From a virus: a stretch of DNA of 48,559 bases. Under the pieces are notes generated by a model. That model had not been told where the DNA came from. It did not search any database and saw only the letters and a program-made list of their open reading frames with translations. This document shows, piece by piece, positions 31,798 to 42,100 of this stretch (positions are counted from its first letter, which is position 1; each line of letters starts with the position of its first letter). The DNA lies in the IMG/VR virus record IMGVR_UViG_3300021142_000047, positions 1 through 48,559 of that record. One strand, given 5' to 3'. The position numbers and the translations under genes were made by a program.

Positions 31798-32297
31798 TAG
31801 AATTAATAAGAAATTTAAAAGAGTCTACTTGCCATGTAATATTTACAATATTCATTGTTATAGGTGTATTAATCATGTTATTAATTCCTGGTAAATATAA
31901 CAAAAAACAAAATATTATAAAAGAAGAGTATGTAGAGGATGTGCCATCATCAGATACTGTTATTTATAAATTATGGAGAATTAATACACATATAGAAACT
32001 AATTCTAAATTAAATGGAGATGGTTATGTCAGTGGATTCATAGGTATAGAAGGGAGAGTAAAAATTAGAGGAGAAAGCACTACTGAAAATATTGTTTCTT
32101 TTTACCAGATAGAAGAAAATTTTGTAATGTATAGAAAAGAATATAAGGCCTTAGATGTGGCTTTTAAAATAACAAATGATATAGAACCTACTGTTATGTA
32201 TATAACACATTATGATATTCAGCCTAATACTAGATCTATAATTATTTGCTGTTCTGAAGAAGATTTCCCTAAATATATAAATATTAATAGTCTTTAA
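31794..32297 (+). CDS. Single-pass membrane protein, 167 aa
   Basis: Start ATG 31794 overlaps the SEC-C stop codon. One transmembrane segment ([17 protein letters not shown]) follows a short N-terminus, then a charged linker and a mixed domain of about 120 residues ([19 protein letters not shown]) that would lie outside the cytoplasm or at the inner face. No family recognised. It could be a host-envelope modifier. Confidence 0.6.
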   Translation: MIELIRNLKESTCHVIFTIFIVIGVLIMLLIPGKYNKKQNIIKEEYVEDVPSSDTVIYKLWRINTHIETNSKLNGDGYVSGFIGIEGRVKIRGESTTENIVSFYQIEENFVMYRKEYKALDVAFKITNDIEPTVMYITHYDIQPNTRSIIICCSEEDFPKYININSL

Positions 32298-32333
32298 CAT
32301 TTAAGAATTAAGTAGCTAACGAAATTAGAAATA

Positions 32334-32795
32334 ATGTATATAGTCCAATACACAGAAGGTAGACATGATGAATATCAGGTTGTAAATATGTTTGTAACAG
32401 AGGATAAAGATCTTGTTGAGCGATATGTAATAAAAGCTAATCGTATATTAGCTGCAGTGCAAACTTTTTTCATAGAATTAGATTCTGATGAAGAAGATTT
32501 ATTAGTTGAATGGGGAAGACATAATGAAGATACAGTTCATCAATATGCAATTAAAGCAGCCGTAGATTTGCATAACACGGGTAAACCTGGTGATTATATA
32601 GTCATTATTGAATTTTTCACATCTAAAGCTGATATTATCCCTTTTGCAGATATATTAGTTGATTATGAAGAGATTGCTGCTGTTTTTGATGATGCTGAAT
32701 CTTATTATGTAAGAGTTGAGAATTATGAAAAAGCTGCCGAGGTAAAAACAATTCGAGATTCTTTGAATATAAAAACAAAACTATATGGCAAATGA
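32334..32795 (+). CDS. Hypothetical acidic protein with UVR-like C-terminal helix pair
   Basis: 153 aa. The N-terminal part (MYIVQYTEGRHDEYQVVNMF) looks like an alpha/beta fold; the C-terminus VENYEKAAEVKTIRDSLN resembles the UvrB/UvrC interaction motif (YEKAA.IRD). No catalytic residues recognised. It overlaps the probable gp62 gene by 11 bases, so it may be linked to replication. Confidence 0.65.
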   Translation: MYIVQYTEGRHDEYQVVNMFVTEDKDLVERYVIKANRILAAVQTFFIELDSDEEDLLVEWGRHNEDTVHQYAIKAAVDLHNTGKPGDYIVIIEFFTSKADIIPFADILVDYEEIAAVFDDAESYYVRVENYEKAAEVKTIRDSLNIKTKLYGK

Positions 32796-33201
32796 TTTAT
32801 TTGGCTTTATTAACGATATGTTAGGTAAGCCTGCTGAATTTAAGAAACTAAAAATGCATGAGCGAGGAAAGTACTTTTTCATGGTCAACAGATTTTGCGC
32901 AATAAACTTCCCGATACAAGCAGCTGCATTTAATCATATTAAAATTAATCCAGGACAAGCTGTAACTTTTTGGCAAGGATTACTTTCTCAAAGATACACA
33001 AAAACTCCAGGTTGGATGTATGTATCAACAGCAAAAGCAAAAGAAAAGAAAAAAGCAACTCAGCCTGTTAGTGATGATACGATTCGTAAATATTGTGAAC
33101 AGTTTCAAATATCAAGAAGAGATGTTGATGATGCAATTGAACTTTTTGGTGATAAGATGTATAAAGAACTTAAAGATTATGAAAAACTAATTTCACAATG
33201 A
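32785..33201 (+). CDS. 62: Probable clamp loader small subunit (gp62-like)
   Basis: 138 aa. The region YFFMVNRFCAINFPIQAAAF then NHIKIN resembles the conserved FMVNR.LS.FPD..F.N.MN block of gp62 in cyanophage-type T4 relatives, and the C-terminus has the short helical repeats (YCEQFQISRRDVDDAIELF) seen there. gp62 joins four gp44 subunits in the clamp loader. Similarity to T4 gp62 itself is weak and it lies 3.7 kb from gp44, so this is a moderate call. Its TGA overlaps the next ATG. Confidence 0.5.
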   Translation: MANDLFGFINDMLGKPAEFKKLKMHERGKYFFMVNRFCAINFPIQAAAFNHIKINPGQAVTFWQGLLSQRYTKTPGWMYVSTAKAKEKKKATQPVSDDTIRKYCEQFQISRRDVDDAIELFGDKMYKELKDYEKLISQ

Positions 33202-33398
33202 CAAGAAAAACTTTTAAACACAATGTACCAGAAGCAATAATTGGAATGACATTTGAACAAGCTAAATTATATTGCTTATCTGAAGGATATCAGTTGTTTC
33301 GTAAATCTGATAATATTCATTTAAATGAAACATACATAATCACAATTCAAAAACTTGATAAAGATAATAAAATTTTAGAAGCCAAGTATGGTTTTTAG
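33198..33398 (+). CDS. Small protein resembling I78-type peptidase inhibitors
   Basis: 66 aa. IIGMTFEQAKLYCLSEGYQL followed by TYIITIQKLDKDNKILEAKY follows the helix-then-two-strand plan of I78 inhibitors, which end in a DRLN.V.D..G.I pattern. The signature residues are not exact, so it could be any small alpha/beta protein. It is translationally coupled to the upstream gene and ends just before a terminator. Confidence 0.45.
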   Translation: MTRKTFKHNVPEAIIGMTFEQAKLYCLSEGYQLFRKSDNIHLNETYIITIQKLDKDNKILEAKYGF

Positions 33399-33406
33399 CT
33401 AATTAG

Positions 33407-33445
33407 AACGGAGGATATATATTAAAAGTATACCTCCGTTTTTTT
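33407..33445 (+). terminator. Rho-independent terminator
   Basis: AACGGAGG (33407-33414) pairs with CCTCCGTT (33433-33440), followed by T-rich sequence to 33445. The next ATG follows with no gap, so the neck gene must use a promoter or initiation region inside the terminator (loop sequence ATATATATT). Confidence 0.8.
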
Positions 33446-35449
33446 ATGTTAGCAACTTTAACTAATATTGGCGACTTTGCCAAAATAACACAAACACAAC
33501 CTTTAGATTATGTTACAAAAATCCTTAATTGGGTTGATGACATACAAGGTCTAGGAACTGTAAAAAAAGAATTCAGATGGGGTGTAACAAATCTTGTTCG
33601 CGCATCTTGGATTGATTTAACAGTTGACAATTTACAAAAGATTGTTCTTGATCCTAATAATGAATTATTTGTAGATTTTCGTTTTACATTAATATCAGGT
33701 GGAGCTGTTACTATTAATGACGCATACATTGAATATGAACAGTCTGACGCGGCCGCGGATAAATTCCTAGGTTATCGACCTCCTATGTATGTTTCTGAAA
33801 ATGGAAACATCAGTAACCTATCAAAAATTACAAACTTTTCTTTTAAGCCGTATCAAGTAAATCCAGCAGTTGTTCTCTATAAAGAACTTGCATACACAAT
33901 TAATAGAATGTTTGGACATGATGTTATGTATGCAAGAGCGGTTCCTATGTCTATAGGAAGGGATGTTGTTTTACATGAATGGACATTATACGATGTTGAT
34001 GAACCATGTTGCGTTAAAGTAATAGTTGATAAAAACGAATTTCCTGATAATAAAATTGATTATAACCCAATGGGTATGGACTTTGAACTTCCATTTGAAG
34101 TCCAAATTGTAAAAGAATACTTTGAAGAAATCTTTGGTATTGGTTCAGCACCACAAAAACGTGACATTGTTTACTTCCCATTAACAAATCGTATTTATGA
34201 AGTTGAGAGTTCATACTTATGGAAAGACATTATGCAACAAAATGTTTATTGGAAAGTATCTCTTATAAAATATGCGCCAAAATCAAATCGTCAAGAACCG
34301 CAAGATTTACGTCAATACCTTGCCGACATATCAACTGACTTTACTGAAGAATTTGAAGAGGAAGTTATTGAACAAGAAATTAAAACAACAAAACCTCAAC
34401 AGTATGACCCTAAGATAGGTTCACATGATTATGACCCTATTCGTTTAAGTATAAACCCAGACTTAAATATAACACAAGTACCATTTAAAAATTATAACAT
34501 AACAATATCTGAAAGTCAGTATGACTTAAGATCTATTTTTGATAACACAAAACCTGTAACAGCTATAACTTATAAATCCGATGCAGTGTTTCCAGCAGAT
34601 GAAGATAGAATGTTATCAGGATGGTTCCAGGAAATAAAACCTAAAGTTATATTACCAAAAGATAATATAAAAGGACAACTTGCTAAAGGTCCTTCTAACA
34701 ATGGAATAACGCCTATTTCATTTATAATTTCACCAAAAAGAAATTATAAAGATGGTGATCTAATAAAAATAAGTAGATTCAATGGATTAACAGTTTACGG
34801 TAATTATATTTCAACAACACCAGTATCTGGTGGTTATGTAATAACCATAGGAGTTAAAGATGAAATCATTTCGTTTATTGATACTTACTATCCAGGATGG
34901 GCAACATCTTCAATTAAAAATGGCTATATAGCAGAACCAACATTTGAGACAATCATGATGAATGGCTGGGATGAAATAAGTGAAACGGGTTGGAAGTTAT
35001 CTCTTTATGCAAATAGATTCTTTATCTTTAAATCTTCAGAAGAAGAATTAATTTTTATATTGCCTAATAACATAATTGAAAATTATTGGTATGGATTTGT
35101 ATTTAATGTTAGCAATTTTTATCAACAGGCTTCACTTGATGTTTGGATTAGAACATGGGATGAAACAAACTTAAATGCTCCACAGACAACAAATTTAGAA
35201 AATATATACTCAAAGACAATAATCATAAAAGCTGCAGACAGAACCGCAAGCACAGGATCAATAAAATATACACTTCCTGCTAGTAACATGGTGTATACAA
35301 ACATTAGATTATTTAAACAAATAGAAACGGATCTTAATAAACAAATATTCATGCTTAATCAAGCAATAGTTCAAGATGCACAATATGCTGTAATTATAGA
35401 CAATGCAGTTCAGAGATTGAACTTACCTTGGTCAGGATTAACTAAATAA
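33446..35449 (+). CDS. 14: Neck protein (T4 gp14-like) with large C-terminal extension
   Basis: 667 aa. The region from about residue 130 to 290 resembles gp14 of cyanophages: NPAVVLYKELAYTINRMFGH, ELPFEVQIVKEYFEEIFGIG, KRDIVYFPLTNRIYEVES and VYWKVSLIKYAP, matching a GD.VYFPL..RLFEV...YVYELKCELFEY pattern. gp14 with gp13 closes the head and accepts the tail. The C-terminal ~350 residues have no counterpart I know and are beta-rich, with an aromatic YPGWATSSIKNGYIAEPTFE segment, possibly a neck decoration. Location directly before terminase genes fits. Confidence 0.55.
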   Translation: MLATLTNIGDFAKITQTQPLDYVTKILNWVDDIQGLGTVKKEFRWGVTNLVRASWIDLTVDNLQKIVLDPNNELFVDFRFTLISGGAVTINDAYIEYEQSDAAADKFLGYRPPMYVSENGNISNLSKITNFSFKPYQVNPAVVLYKELAYTINRMFGHDVMYARAVPMSIGRDVVLHEWTLYDVDEPCCVKVIVDKNEFPDNKIDYNPMGMDFELPFEVQIVKEYFEEIFGIGSAPQKRDIVYFPLTNRIYEVESSYLWKDIMQQNVYWKVSLIKYAPKSNRQEPQDLRQYLADISTDFTEEFEEEVIEQEIKTTKPQQYDPKIGSHDYDPIRLSINPDLNITQVPFKNYNITISESQYDLRSIFDNTKPVTAITYKSDAVFPADEDRMLSGWFQEIKPKVILPKDNIKGQLAKGPSNNGITPISFIISPKRNYKDGDLIKISRFNGLTVYGNYISTTPVSGGYVITIGVKDEIISFIDTYYPGWATSSIKNGYIAEPTFETIMMNGWDEISETGWKLSLYANRFFIFKSSEEELIFILPNNIIENYWYGFVFNVSNFYQQASLDVWIRTWDETNLNAPQTTNLENIYSKTIIIKAADRTASTGSIKYTLPASNMVYTNIRLFKQIETDLNKQIFMLNQAIVQDAQYAVIIDNAVQRLNLPWSGLTK

Positions 35450-35453
35450 TATT

Positions 35454-36122
35454 ATGAGAAAACCAACAGAAGAAAGAAAAAGAGAAATGGAGATGCGTGA
35501 AGAGCTAGAGAGACTTATTAGCCAAGACGCAAGTGAAATTAAAAGTCTCGTTTCTCAAGCAGAAAAGATATTACCTGTTAGACCACAAACAGGATTTTTA
35601 AATTATCATGAAGTAAAAGAAGTATCAGATAATAAAGCAACTGATATAGTTGATGCAATTGCTAACTTTTACTTGACAAGCAAAATTATTACAGAAATAC
35701 CTTATGTTAGAGAAAAAAACGGTGTTGATAAAATTACTGTGTCTAACTTATTATTTCAAATGAAAACTGCTGAGCACGCAATTATCAAATTATTAGAAGA
35801 AATTGATAATGGGAATACACACCCAAGAACATTTGAAGTTTTATCATCTTTACAAAGATCTAAAATGGAAATTGTAAAACACCTTGCTCAGTTTATGGTT
35901 ATTATGGAGCAAAACTATAAAAACTTAAAAGAAGATTATCGTATCAAAACAGCAGAATCATCTGAATCGTTAGAAGAAGGTGATGTTACAATTGAAAATG
36001 CTGAATCACAAACACAGTTCCGTGGCACTAAAGGATTAATGGACGTTATTCGTCAAGCAATTCCTGAAACAAAAGCAACTGCTGCATTAAAAGATAACGA
36101 AGAAGATGGCGAGCAGAGGTAA
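35454..36122 (+). CDS. 16: Terminase small subunit (T4 gp16-like)
   Basis: 222 aa. The helical core AEHAIIKLLEEIDNGNTHPR then TFEVLSSLQRSKMEIVKHLA follows the gp16 pattern in which a HPR..EV motif lies between two long helices of the oligomerisation domain. gp16 recognises DNA for packaging and stimulates the gp17 ATPase. The N-terminus is highly charged and the C-terminus is a flexible acidic tail. It overlaps gp17 by 17 bases, the usual gp16-gp17 order. Confidence 0.7.
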   Translation: MRKPTEERKREMEMREELERLISQDASEIKSLVSQAEKILPVRPQTGFLNYHEVKEVSDNKATDIVDAIANFYLTSKIITEIPYVREKNGVDKITVSNLLFQMKTAEHAIIKLLEEIDNGNTHPRTFEVLSSLQRSKMEIVKHLAQFMVIMEQNYKNLKEDYRIKTAESSESLEEGDVTIENAESQTQFRGTKGLMDVIRQAIPETKATAALKDNEEDGEQR

Positions 36123-36603
36123 GATATGGAACAGCAAAAGAATTGCTGATGAAATAGCTAGAATTGATAACGGTTCACCTAACGCAGATTATTCTCCTTT
36201 TTATGATGGAGATACAACTATGAAAGCTGCTGATATTGTTTTTGAATATTCGCAACTTGAAATTGAGGAACTTGCTAGATGTGCAGCTGACGTAGTTTAT
36301 TTTGGTGAAAAATATTGTTTCTCTATGACCGATGAAGGTATTAGACAAATTAAACTACGTCCGTATCAGAAAAAAATGTTAAAGGATTTTCAAGAAAATC
36401 GTTTTAATGTAATGCTAGCATCTCGTCAGATTGGAAAGTGTGCTTTATATGATACAAAAATTGACATAAAAACTCCTACAGGTGATGTTAAACGTATGTC
36501 AGTAGGATCTTTATATTTTTACATGGTCTCCGAAAATCGTAAATTAACTTTTATAGAAAAATTAAAATATACGTTATGGAAACTTTATGATAAATTAAAT
36601 TAA
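36106..36603 (+). CDS. 17: Terminase large subunit part 1: N-extein plus split intein N-half
   Basis: 165 aa. Residues 1-111 are the start of gp17, the packaging motor ATPase, ending inside Walker A at LASRQIGK. Cys112 begins an intein: CALYDTKIDIKTPTGDVKRM (block A), then GSLYFYM and 25 charged residues before a stop. Block B is absent from this half. The ATPase can only be completed by joining with the ORF at 37142, which supplies the Thr after the Walker lysine. The insertion site and the short intein N-half (54 aa) are like those of the AceL-TerL split intein known from metagenomes. Confidence 0.9.
   Translation: MASRGKIWNSKRIADEIARIDNGSPNADYSPFYDGDTTMKAADIVFEYSQLEIEELARCAADVVYFGEKYCFSMTDEGIRQIKLRPYQKKMLKDFQENRFNVMLASRQIGKCALYDTKIDIKTPTGDVKRMSVGSLYFYMVSENRKLTFIEKLKYTLWKLYDKLN
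36439..36600 (+). other. Terminase split intein, N-half (54 aa)
   Basis: From Cys codon 36439-36441 to the stop. Holds block A only. Confidence 0.85.
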
Positions 36604-36618
36604 AGTTTTTGACGAATT

Positions 36619-36686
36619 GCTAACATCTTAATGAATATATAAAATAAACTATTATGGAATGTTTAATATGTAAAAAAGAAGTTAGC
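36619..36686 (+). promoter_or_regulatory. Promoter element within a weak long-loop hairpin
   Basis: GCTAACATCTT (36619-36629) can pair with AAGAAGTTAGC (36676-36686) with one mismatch. The 46-base loop holds TATATAAAATAAA (36636 onward) and the ATG at 36654. It repeats, in weaker form, the design of the hairpins at 8535 and 12818. Confidence 0.4.
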
Positions 36687-37145
36687 GGATCTGGTGTAAA
36701 GTATTGTTCTAATGAATGCAAACAAGAAGGTCTGATTTTAAAAAATAAAAATAAATTTTTAAAATCAGCAGTATCTTTAACAGGTATTGAAAATATTGAT
36801 TATGTAACTTGTAAATGGTGCAATTGTAAAGTAAAGAGAATTTATGGAACTCATATAAAAAATCATCATCCAGATAAAACGATAAATGATTATAAGAAAG
36901 AATTCCCGGATTCTTTAACTTCTTGTATTTCGGACAAAAAAGCAACATCAGTTAATTCAGGAAAGCATATGCAAACGGATGAAATGCGTAAAAAGATGAG
37001 TGATAAAGTTAAAGGAAACAAAAATCCAAATCATAAATCAAAAACAACTGAAAAGGAGAGGAAAGAAAGATCACCATTTTCAGATGAATTTTATAAATCA
37101 AGAGGTTTAGATATTAATAAAAAAATGCATAAATTTTATAAATGA
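36654..37145 (+). CDS. Truncated homing endonuclease in the terminase break
   Basis: 163 aa. The N-terminus has a zinc ribbon (C3-x2-C6, C18-x3-C22), then a second finger CKWCNCKVKRIYGTHIKNHH, then a NUMOD-like motif KMSDKVKGNKNPNHKSKTTE and RKERSPFSDEFYKSRG. This is the DNA-binding front half of large phage Vsr-like homing endonucleases. The EDxHD nuclease half seen at 10492-11622 is missing, so cutting is unlikely. The TGA overlaps the ATG of terminase part 2 as ATGA, so translation of the second half of the terminase may depend on this stub. Confidence 0.75.
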   Translation: MECLICKKEVSGSGVKYCSNECKQEGLILKNKNKFLKSAVSLTGIENIDYVTCKWCNCKVKRIYGTHIKNHHPDKTINDYKKEFPDSLTSCISDKKATSVNSGKHMQTDEMRKKMSDKVKGNKNPNHKSKTTEKERKERSPFSDEFYKSRGLDINKKMHKFYK

Positions 37146-37579
37146 ATAGTTTTTTAAAAATAATAATAATTCACTTAATACAGCTTATTGAAAAATGGGA
37201 GTATCGTAATGAAGTATTAAACCAAGATGATGTTTCAAAAAAAATAATGGAAACATTTAAATTAGATGGTTATGAAACATTGACTGATAGCGGTTGGCAG
37301 CCTATAAGTCATATACATAAAACACAGCCATTTAAAAAATGGAAAATAAAAACAAATAGTGGCAAATTTTTAGAAGGCGCTGATAATCATATTTTGTTTA
37401 ACGAAAATATGGAAGAAGTTTTTATTAAAGATTTAAAAATAGGCGATAGCATACAAACAAAAGATGGGATTGAAAAAATAAATGAAGTTATTAAAGATAA
37501 AGTTTCAGTTTCAATGTTTGACACAACTATCAATAGTAAAGATCATAGATATTATACAAATGACATATTGAGTCATAAT
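37142..37579 (+). other. Terminase split intein, C-half
   Basis: Ends His-Asn before the Thr codon 37580-37582. Contains block B and the C-terminal blocks. Confidence 0.88.
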
Positions 37580-39100
37580 ACGGTAACATCTTCAATTTTC
37601 ATTGCTTGGTATTTATGTTTCCATTATGAAAGAAATGTAATGGTTGTTGCGAATAAATTAGCAACTACAAATGAGATTGTTGATAAAATTAAGATCATCT
37701 TAAAGAACTTACCTTTCTTTATGAAACCTGGTGTTCTATCAGGAGGTGTTACAGGTATGAGATTTGATAACGGTAACCGTCTGTTCTCACAAGCAACAAC
37801 TAAAACAGCGGCTATCGGGTTTACTATTCACCTTTTATTTGCCGATGAGTTTGCCCACATTCATCCAAACTTCTTATTACCATTTTATCGTTCAATTTAT
37901 CCAACGTTATCATCTTCACAAATATCAAGAATCATTATATGTTCTACACCAAACGGTATGAACTTATTTTATGAAATTTATCAGGCTGCAACAGAAGGTA
38001 AAAATGCTTATAATGCAATTAGGGTTGATTGGTGGCAAGTGCCTGGAAGGGACGAAGAATGGAAAAGGCGAGAAATTGCCAACTTAGGAAGCGAGGAATT
38101 ATTTAATCAAGAATACGGAAATCAATTCTTGGCAAGTTCAAGATTATTACTTTCATCAAAAATGTTGGAGTTCTTAAAAAGAACTACACAAAAATATGTA
38201 ATGAAAGAAATGGACGATTTTCTTGATTACCCTGAATTAATAGAAGCAATTAAGTGGCATCCTAAATATGACCCTAATCGTAGAGAAGTTAAAAATGAAA
38301 AAATTGTCTTTGCTGTTGATATTGGTGATGGCGTAGGACGTGATTATTCAGTAATTAACATATTTAGATTAGAAACAAAATCTCCGGTAATGATTCGTAA
38401 AACTAAAGACTGGAGTGATGAAACAGCGTTCTTTAGATTAAAACAAATTGGCTTATTTAGATCAAATGTATTATCGGTTGAGGAAATGTCAAAAGCTTTA
38501 GAAATTCTTGTGTTTAATGTTTATAACCACGAAAATTGTAAAATTGTCATGGAGATTAACTTTAAAGGCAATCTTGTTTTTGAAAGAATGAGCCGTAATG
38601 CTGAATTTTACCCAGAAATATTTTTATACACTAAACACTCAATTAATAATGATCAATTAAAACTTGGTGTAAAAATACAAAAAGATAATAAAGAATCATA
38701 TTCTCGTGAATTAAGAAACTTAATTAATAATCGTAGAGTTGTTATTAATGAAATGACAACTTTTATGGAATTATCATCTTTTGGTATAAATAGTCAAGGA
38801 CGTTACGAAGCTCAATTAGGTAATGACGATACAGCAATGTCTTGTGTAAACCTAGTTACTTATTTTGAGTCAAATGACTTTTATGAAATGGTTGAAGATT
38901 TATATGACTATTCATCCTCAGAAGTTAAGGCTGCTGTTGAAAAGAGAATGTCAATTGGTGATAAAGGTAATGATGATATGATGGACATGTTTAAACTTAT
39001 TGGAGGTATGGGTAATAATGGAGGGTTTAAACCTACAAATAAACCTGCAACAAATAATACAAGCGGGTATTCAAGCAACAATAATATGTTTAAGATGTAA
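37142..39100 (+). CDS. 17: Terminase large subunit part 2: intein C-half plus ATPase/nuclease C-extein
   Basis: 652 aa. Residues 1-146 are the intein C-half: GYETLTDSGWQPISHIHK, block B FLEGADNHILF, DLKIGDSIQTKDG and the splice end TNDILSHN. A start at Met37 would give about 110 aa, near the 104 aa of AceL-TerL. Thr147 is the +1 residue. The extein has Walker B LLFADEFAHI, coupling motif IICSTPNG and the RNase H-like nuclease with FAVDIGDGVGRDYSVI as its first acidic site. Exteins sum to 617 aa, against 610 for T4 gp17. Confidence 0.93.
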   Translation: MNSFLKIIIIHLIQLIEKWEYRNEVLNQDDVSKKIMETFKLDGYETLTDSGWQPISHIHKTQPFKKWKIKTNSGKFLEGADNHILFNENMEEVFIKDLKIGDSIQTKDGIEKINEVIKDKVSVSMFDTTINSKDHRYYTNDILSHNTVTSSIFIAWYLCFHYERNVMVVANKLATTNEIVDKIKIILKNLPFFMKPGVLSGGVTGMRFDNGNRLFSQATTKTAAIGFTIHLLFADEFAHIHPNFLLPFYRSIYPTLSSSQISRIIICSTPNGMNLFYEIYQAATEGKNAYNAIRVDWWQVPGRDEEWKRREIANLGSEELFNQEYGNQFLASSRLLLSSKMLEFLKRTTQKYVMKEMDDFLDYPELIEAIKWHPKYDPNRREVKNEKIVFAVDIGDGVGRDYSVINIFRLETKSPVMIRKTKDWSDETAFFRLKQIGLFRSNVLSVEEMSKALEILVFNVYNHENCKIVMEINFKGNLVFERMSRNAEFYPEIFLYTKHSINNDQLKLGVKIQKDNKESYSRELRNLINNRRVVINEMTTFMELSSFGINSQGRYEAQLGNDDTAMSCVNLVTYFESNDFYEMVEDLYDYSSSEVKAAVEKRMSIGDKGNDDMMDMFKLIGGMGNNGGFKPTNKPATNNTSGYSSNNNMFKM

Positions 39101-39132
39101 GAACTTGTTAAAAAAAGTATTATCATTACGAA

Positions 39133-39140
39133 TATATAAA
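39133..39140 (+). promoter_or_regulatory. TATATAAA element before tail sheath
   Basis: TATATAAA 45 bases before the sheath ATG; the leader also has AAGGAAG, a weak Shine-Dalgarno-like site, too distant to act on the ATG. Confidence 0.4.
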
Positions 39141-39185
39141 TTCATAAGGAAGTAGAATTTCCAAATAAAATAATAGAACAAAAGA

Positions 39186-42100
39186 ATGGCTACAATCACT
39201 CTTGATCTTAACAGATTTAAAGCATCAGGTATATACACTATAGAATTTGATGCTTCACAACAAATTGTTGTATCAACACAAACTGTTCGTCTTGTTGTCG
39301 GGTTCTCTAGAGTCGGTCCTTTTAATGCACCGGTTTTCTTAACAGACATTCGTCAATCAAGAAAGATTTTTGGTACTATTGATACAAAACTTGAAGCTCG
39401 TGGATCTTATTTCCACAGAGCAATAGAAACATGTTTATCAGCAGGACCAATTTTCGCATTAAACTTATTAGCACTTAACAATGTTCCTGTGACTGAAGGT
39501 GGTGACGCAGTTGATTATCGTTCATTTGCTCTTGCAGCAAACGAAGATAATGGTAATTTATCTAGAGCTTTATATGCTTCTTTTTACAACAAAGAAAGAT
39601 TTTGGTTCCCAGATACATCTTACTTACAAGCAACTGTTGATAGCAAACCAGCAAATGCAGGTCGATTATTTAATATTGTTAACTTAGGACAACAAGTAAA
39701 TAGTGTTATTATTAGAAAATCAGTAAATGCTACACAGTATAACTTACCAGCTGATGAGTATTACGATACTGATACGCTTCCTGAGTATGTTTACGGCAAA
39801 GATTATATGTCTGACTATTTTGTTGATGTATATGTAGTAAAAGGCGACTGGTCTAATTACACAGTATTAGCTAAAGATCCAATTTACAGTAAATATTTTG
39901 ATTTAAGAGGTATTATTGTAAGTCAATTAGAAAATTTCCTTTCTCTTGACGGTGTTACAATGTTAGGCGCATTTACAGGTTGTGTAATACCTAGCTTTAT
40001 TGATAATAATGGTGTCAATCAATCTATTGATGTTATTGTAAATAATAATGTATCAACAACAGGTTTATTTTTAAACCTTAATGAAGATGCATTAATGAAT
40101 TATGATAATTCTAATTATCAAGTTGATATGATTGGTAATACTTTAATATCTACTACAAAAGATACTATTGACTTCTTATCATATAACACACCAATTAAAA
40201 ATGTATTAGACTATACATCATACGATGTATTAAGTGACCAAGAAGTTACACAAAATTTCTTAACAACTGGGTCAAACATATCAACACCGCCTTATGTAAA
40301 ATCATATCCTTATGGAGGTACAAGTGGTAAGTTTGGTAACATTTTAGTATTGCCAATGCCTCGACCTGATGATATTACATTTACAGTTGCTCAATGGACA
40401 AATTTAGCAGATACATTAACAACAAATACTTTAATTAAAACATTTGGATCATTAACAGTATTTAATAGCCAAACACCAAATGATTACTTAAAAGTTGAAA
40501 ATGTAACAAACACAGGTACAGAATTGTTAGTACAATTAAGTTCGCCTTTGCATGTTAATTCTAATTATGAATCTTCTATGGGTAACCCTGAAGATAATTA
40601 TATTGATACATCTGTTGCTGCTTTAGTACCTTCTACTGCTAACACAATTGTTGTTAATAACTTTGCTAACTTAACACCTGTGTCAGGTGATATTATTTTA
40701 GTTGAAGCGCCAGGGTACACTAACTATTTCCAAGTTAATACTGTTTCTGTTGCTACAGTTACAACTATTACAGTAGCAACTACAGGATTGTCTACAGGAT
40801 CTCCTTTCTATGCTGACCAATGGTGTACTACAGGATTTGCTGCTGATGAATTTGCTGCTTTCCAACAGCCAACTGCATTGAAAGTTACATTGTTAAGTAA
40901 AGGGATTGCTTCTGCTAGTCATATCTGGCCTAACTTAAAAGTTGGATCTGTTGACGCTATATCTTATATAAATGCTCCAGCTGTTGCTTTAAACAATGTT
41001 CAAGGATTAGGGCAAACTGCTTTAGCTGCTGTGGAAAATGAAGTTGTAATGTATAACGAAACAACATCATCACCAATCTTAGGTACATTCTATATTGTTG
41101 ACTCACTTGTTCCTGGAGTTGATTTAAACTACGCAGGAGGATCAAATGCAACGTACAACAATGTTCGTGTTATTGATAGTTTTGGTAATAACCCATTTGT
41201 ATCTGAAAGTGTTACAGATGTAATTCGTGTTACTCTTCCAAGCGGTCAAATATTTAGAGGTTTAGTTGCTACAATTACTGTTGGTGCTGTTGGCCCTACA
41301 ACATATACATTAAACCAAACTGATATTGCTCAATATGCTTATGTTGAAGCTTACCCAGGTGCTAAAATTTCACAAAACATTAAAGGTAGCTTATTTATTA
41401 ATGGAGACCGTGTTAAATACGGAATAGGTTCTTCACAATATAATTACATTCATGTTGATGCAAATTGGGGAACAACAGTTGACATGTATTCAAAAGTTGC
41501 ATACGGTTTAGTTGGTTCTCGTTTACGTCAATACACAGATACACAACTATTAACTCCTGCTACTGCATCATTTGCTGGAACAAACAATACTTTTATTGAT
41601 GATGTTGCACAAATTAATACAGCTCCAGGATTAAATGATATTGAAGTATATTCTTCATTAGCTAAAAACATTGAAGACAATGTTGCTATTGAAGGTACTC
41701 TTTATGGTGGAGGTAAAAACTTTAAATTGTCTGCAGCAAATGCAAGTCAAATTGAAGTTGGTGACTTTATTGTAAATAATGATCCAAATAACCCACATCT
41801 TGTAAGAGTTACAACAAAAGTTAAAAAATTAGACCCTGCTTCAGGAGTTGCATTTTATGAATACACAATTCTTGAAACACCTGCTGTAACAACTTTAGAT
41901 GGTATAAATTACGTTACAAGATTTACGCCAATCCAAAAATTTGGTGATAGATTCCAATTCACTGTTCTTTCAGGATTTAAAATAACAGAGTTCCATTTAC
42001 CAGGTTCTCCTGCACAACTTGAAAAAATATTAAGTGTATTAGAAACAACAAATATAGGAACAACTCTTGAAAGTAAAGACATTATACAATATCGCTATAT

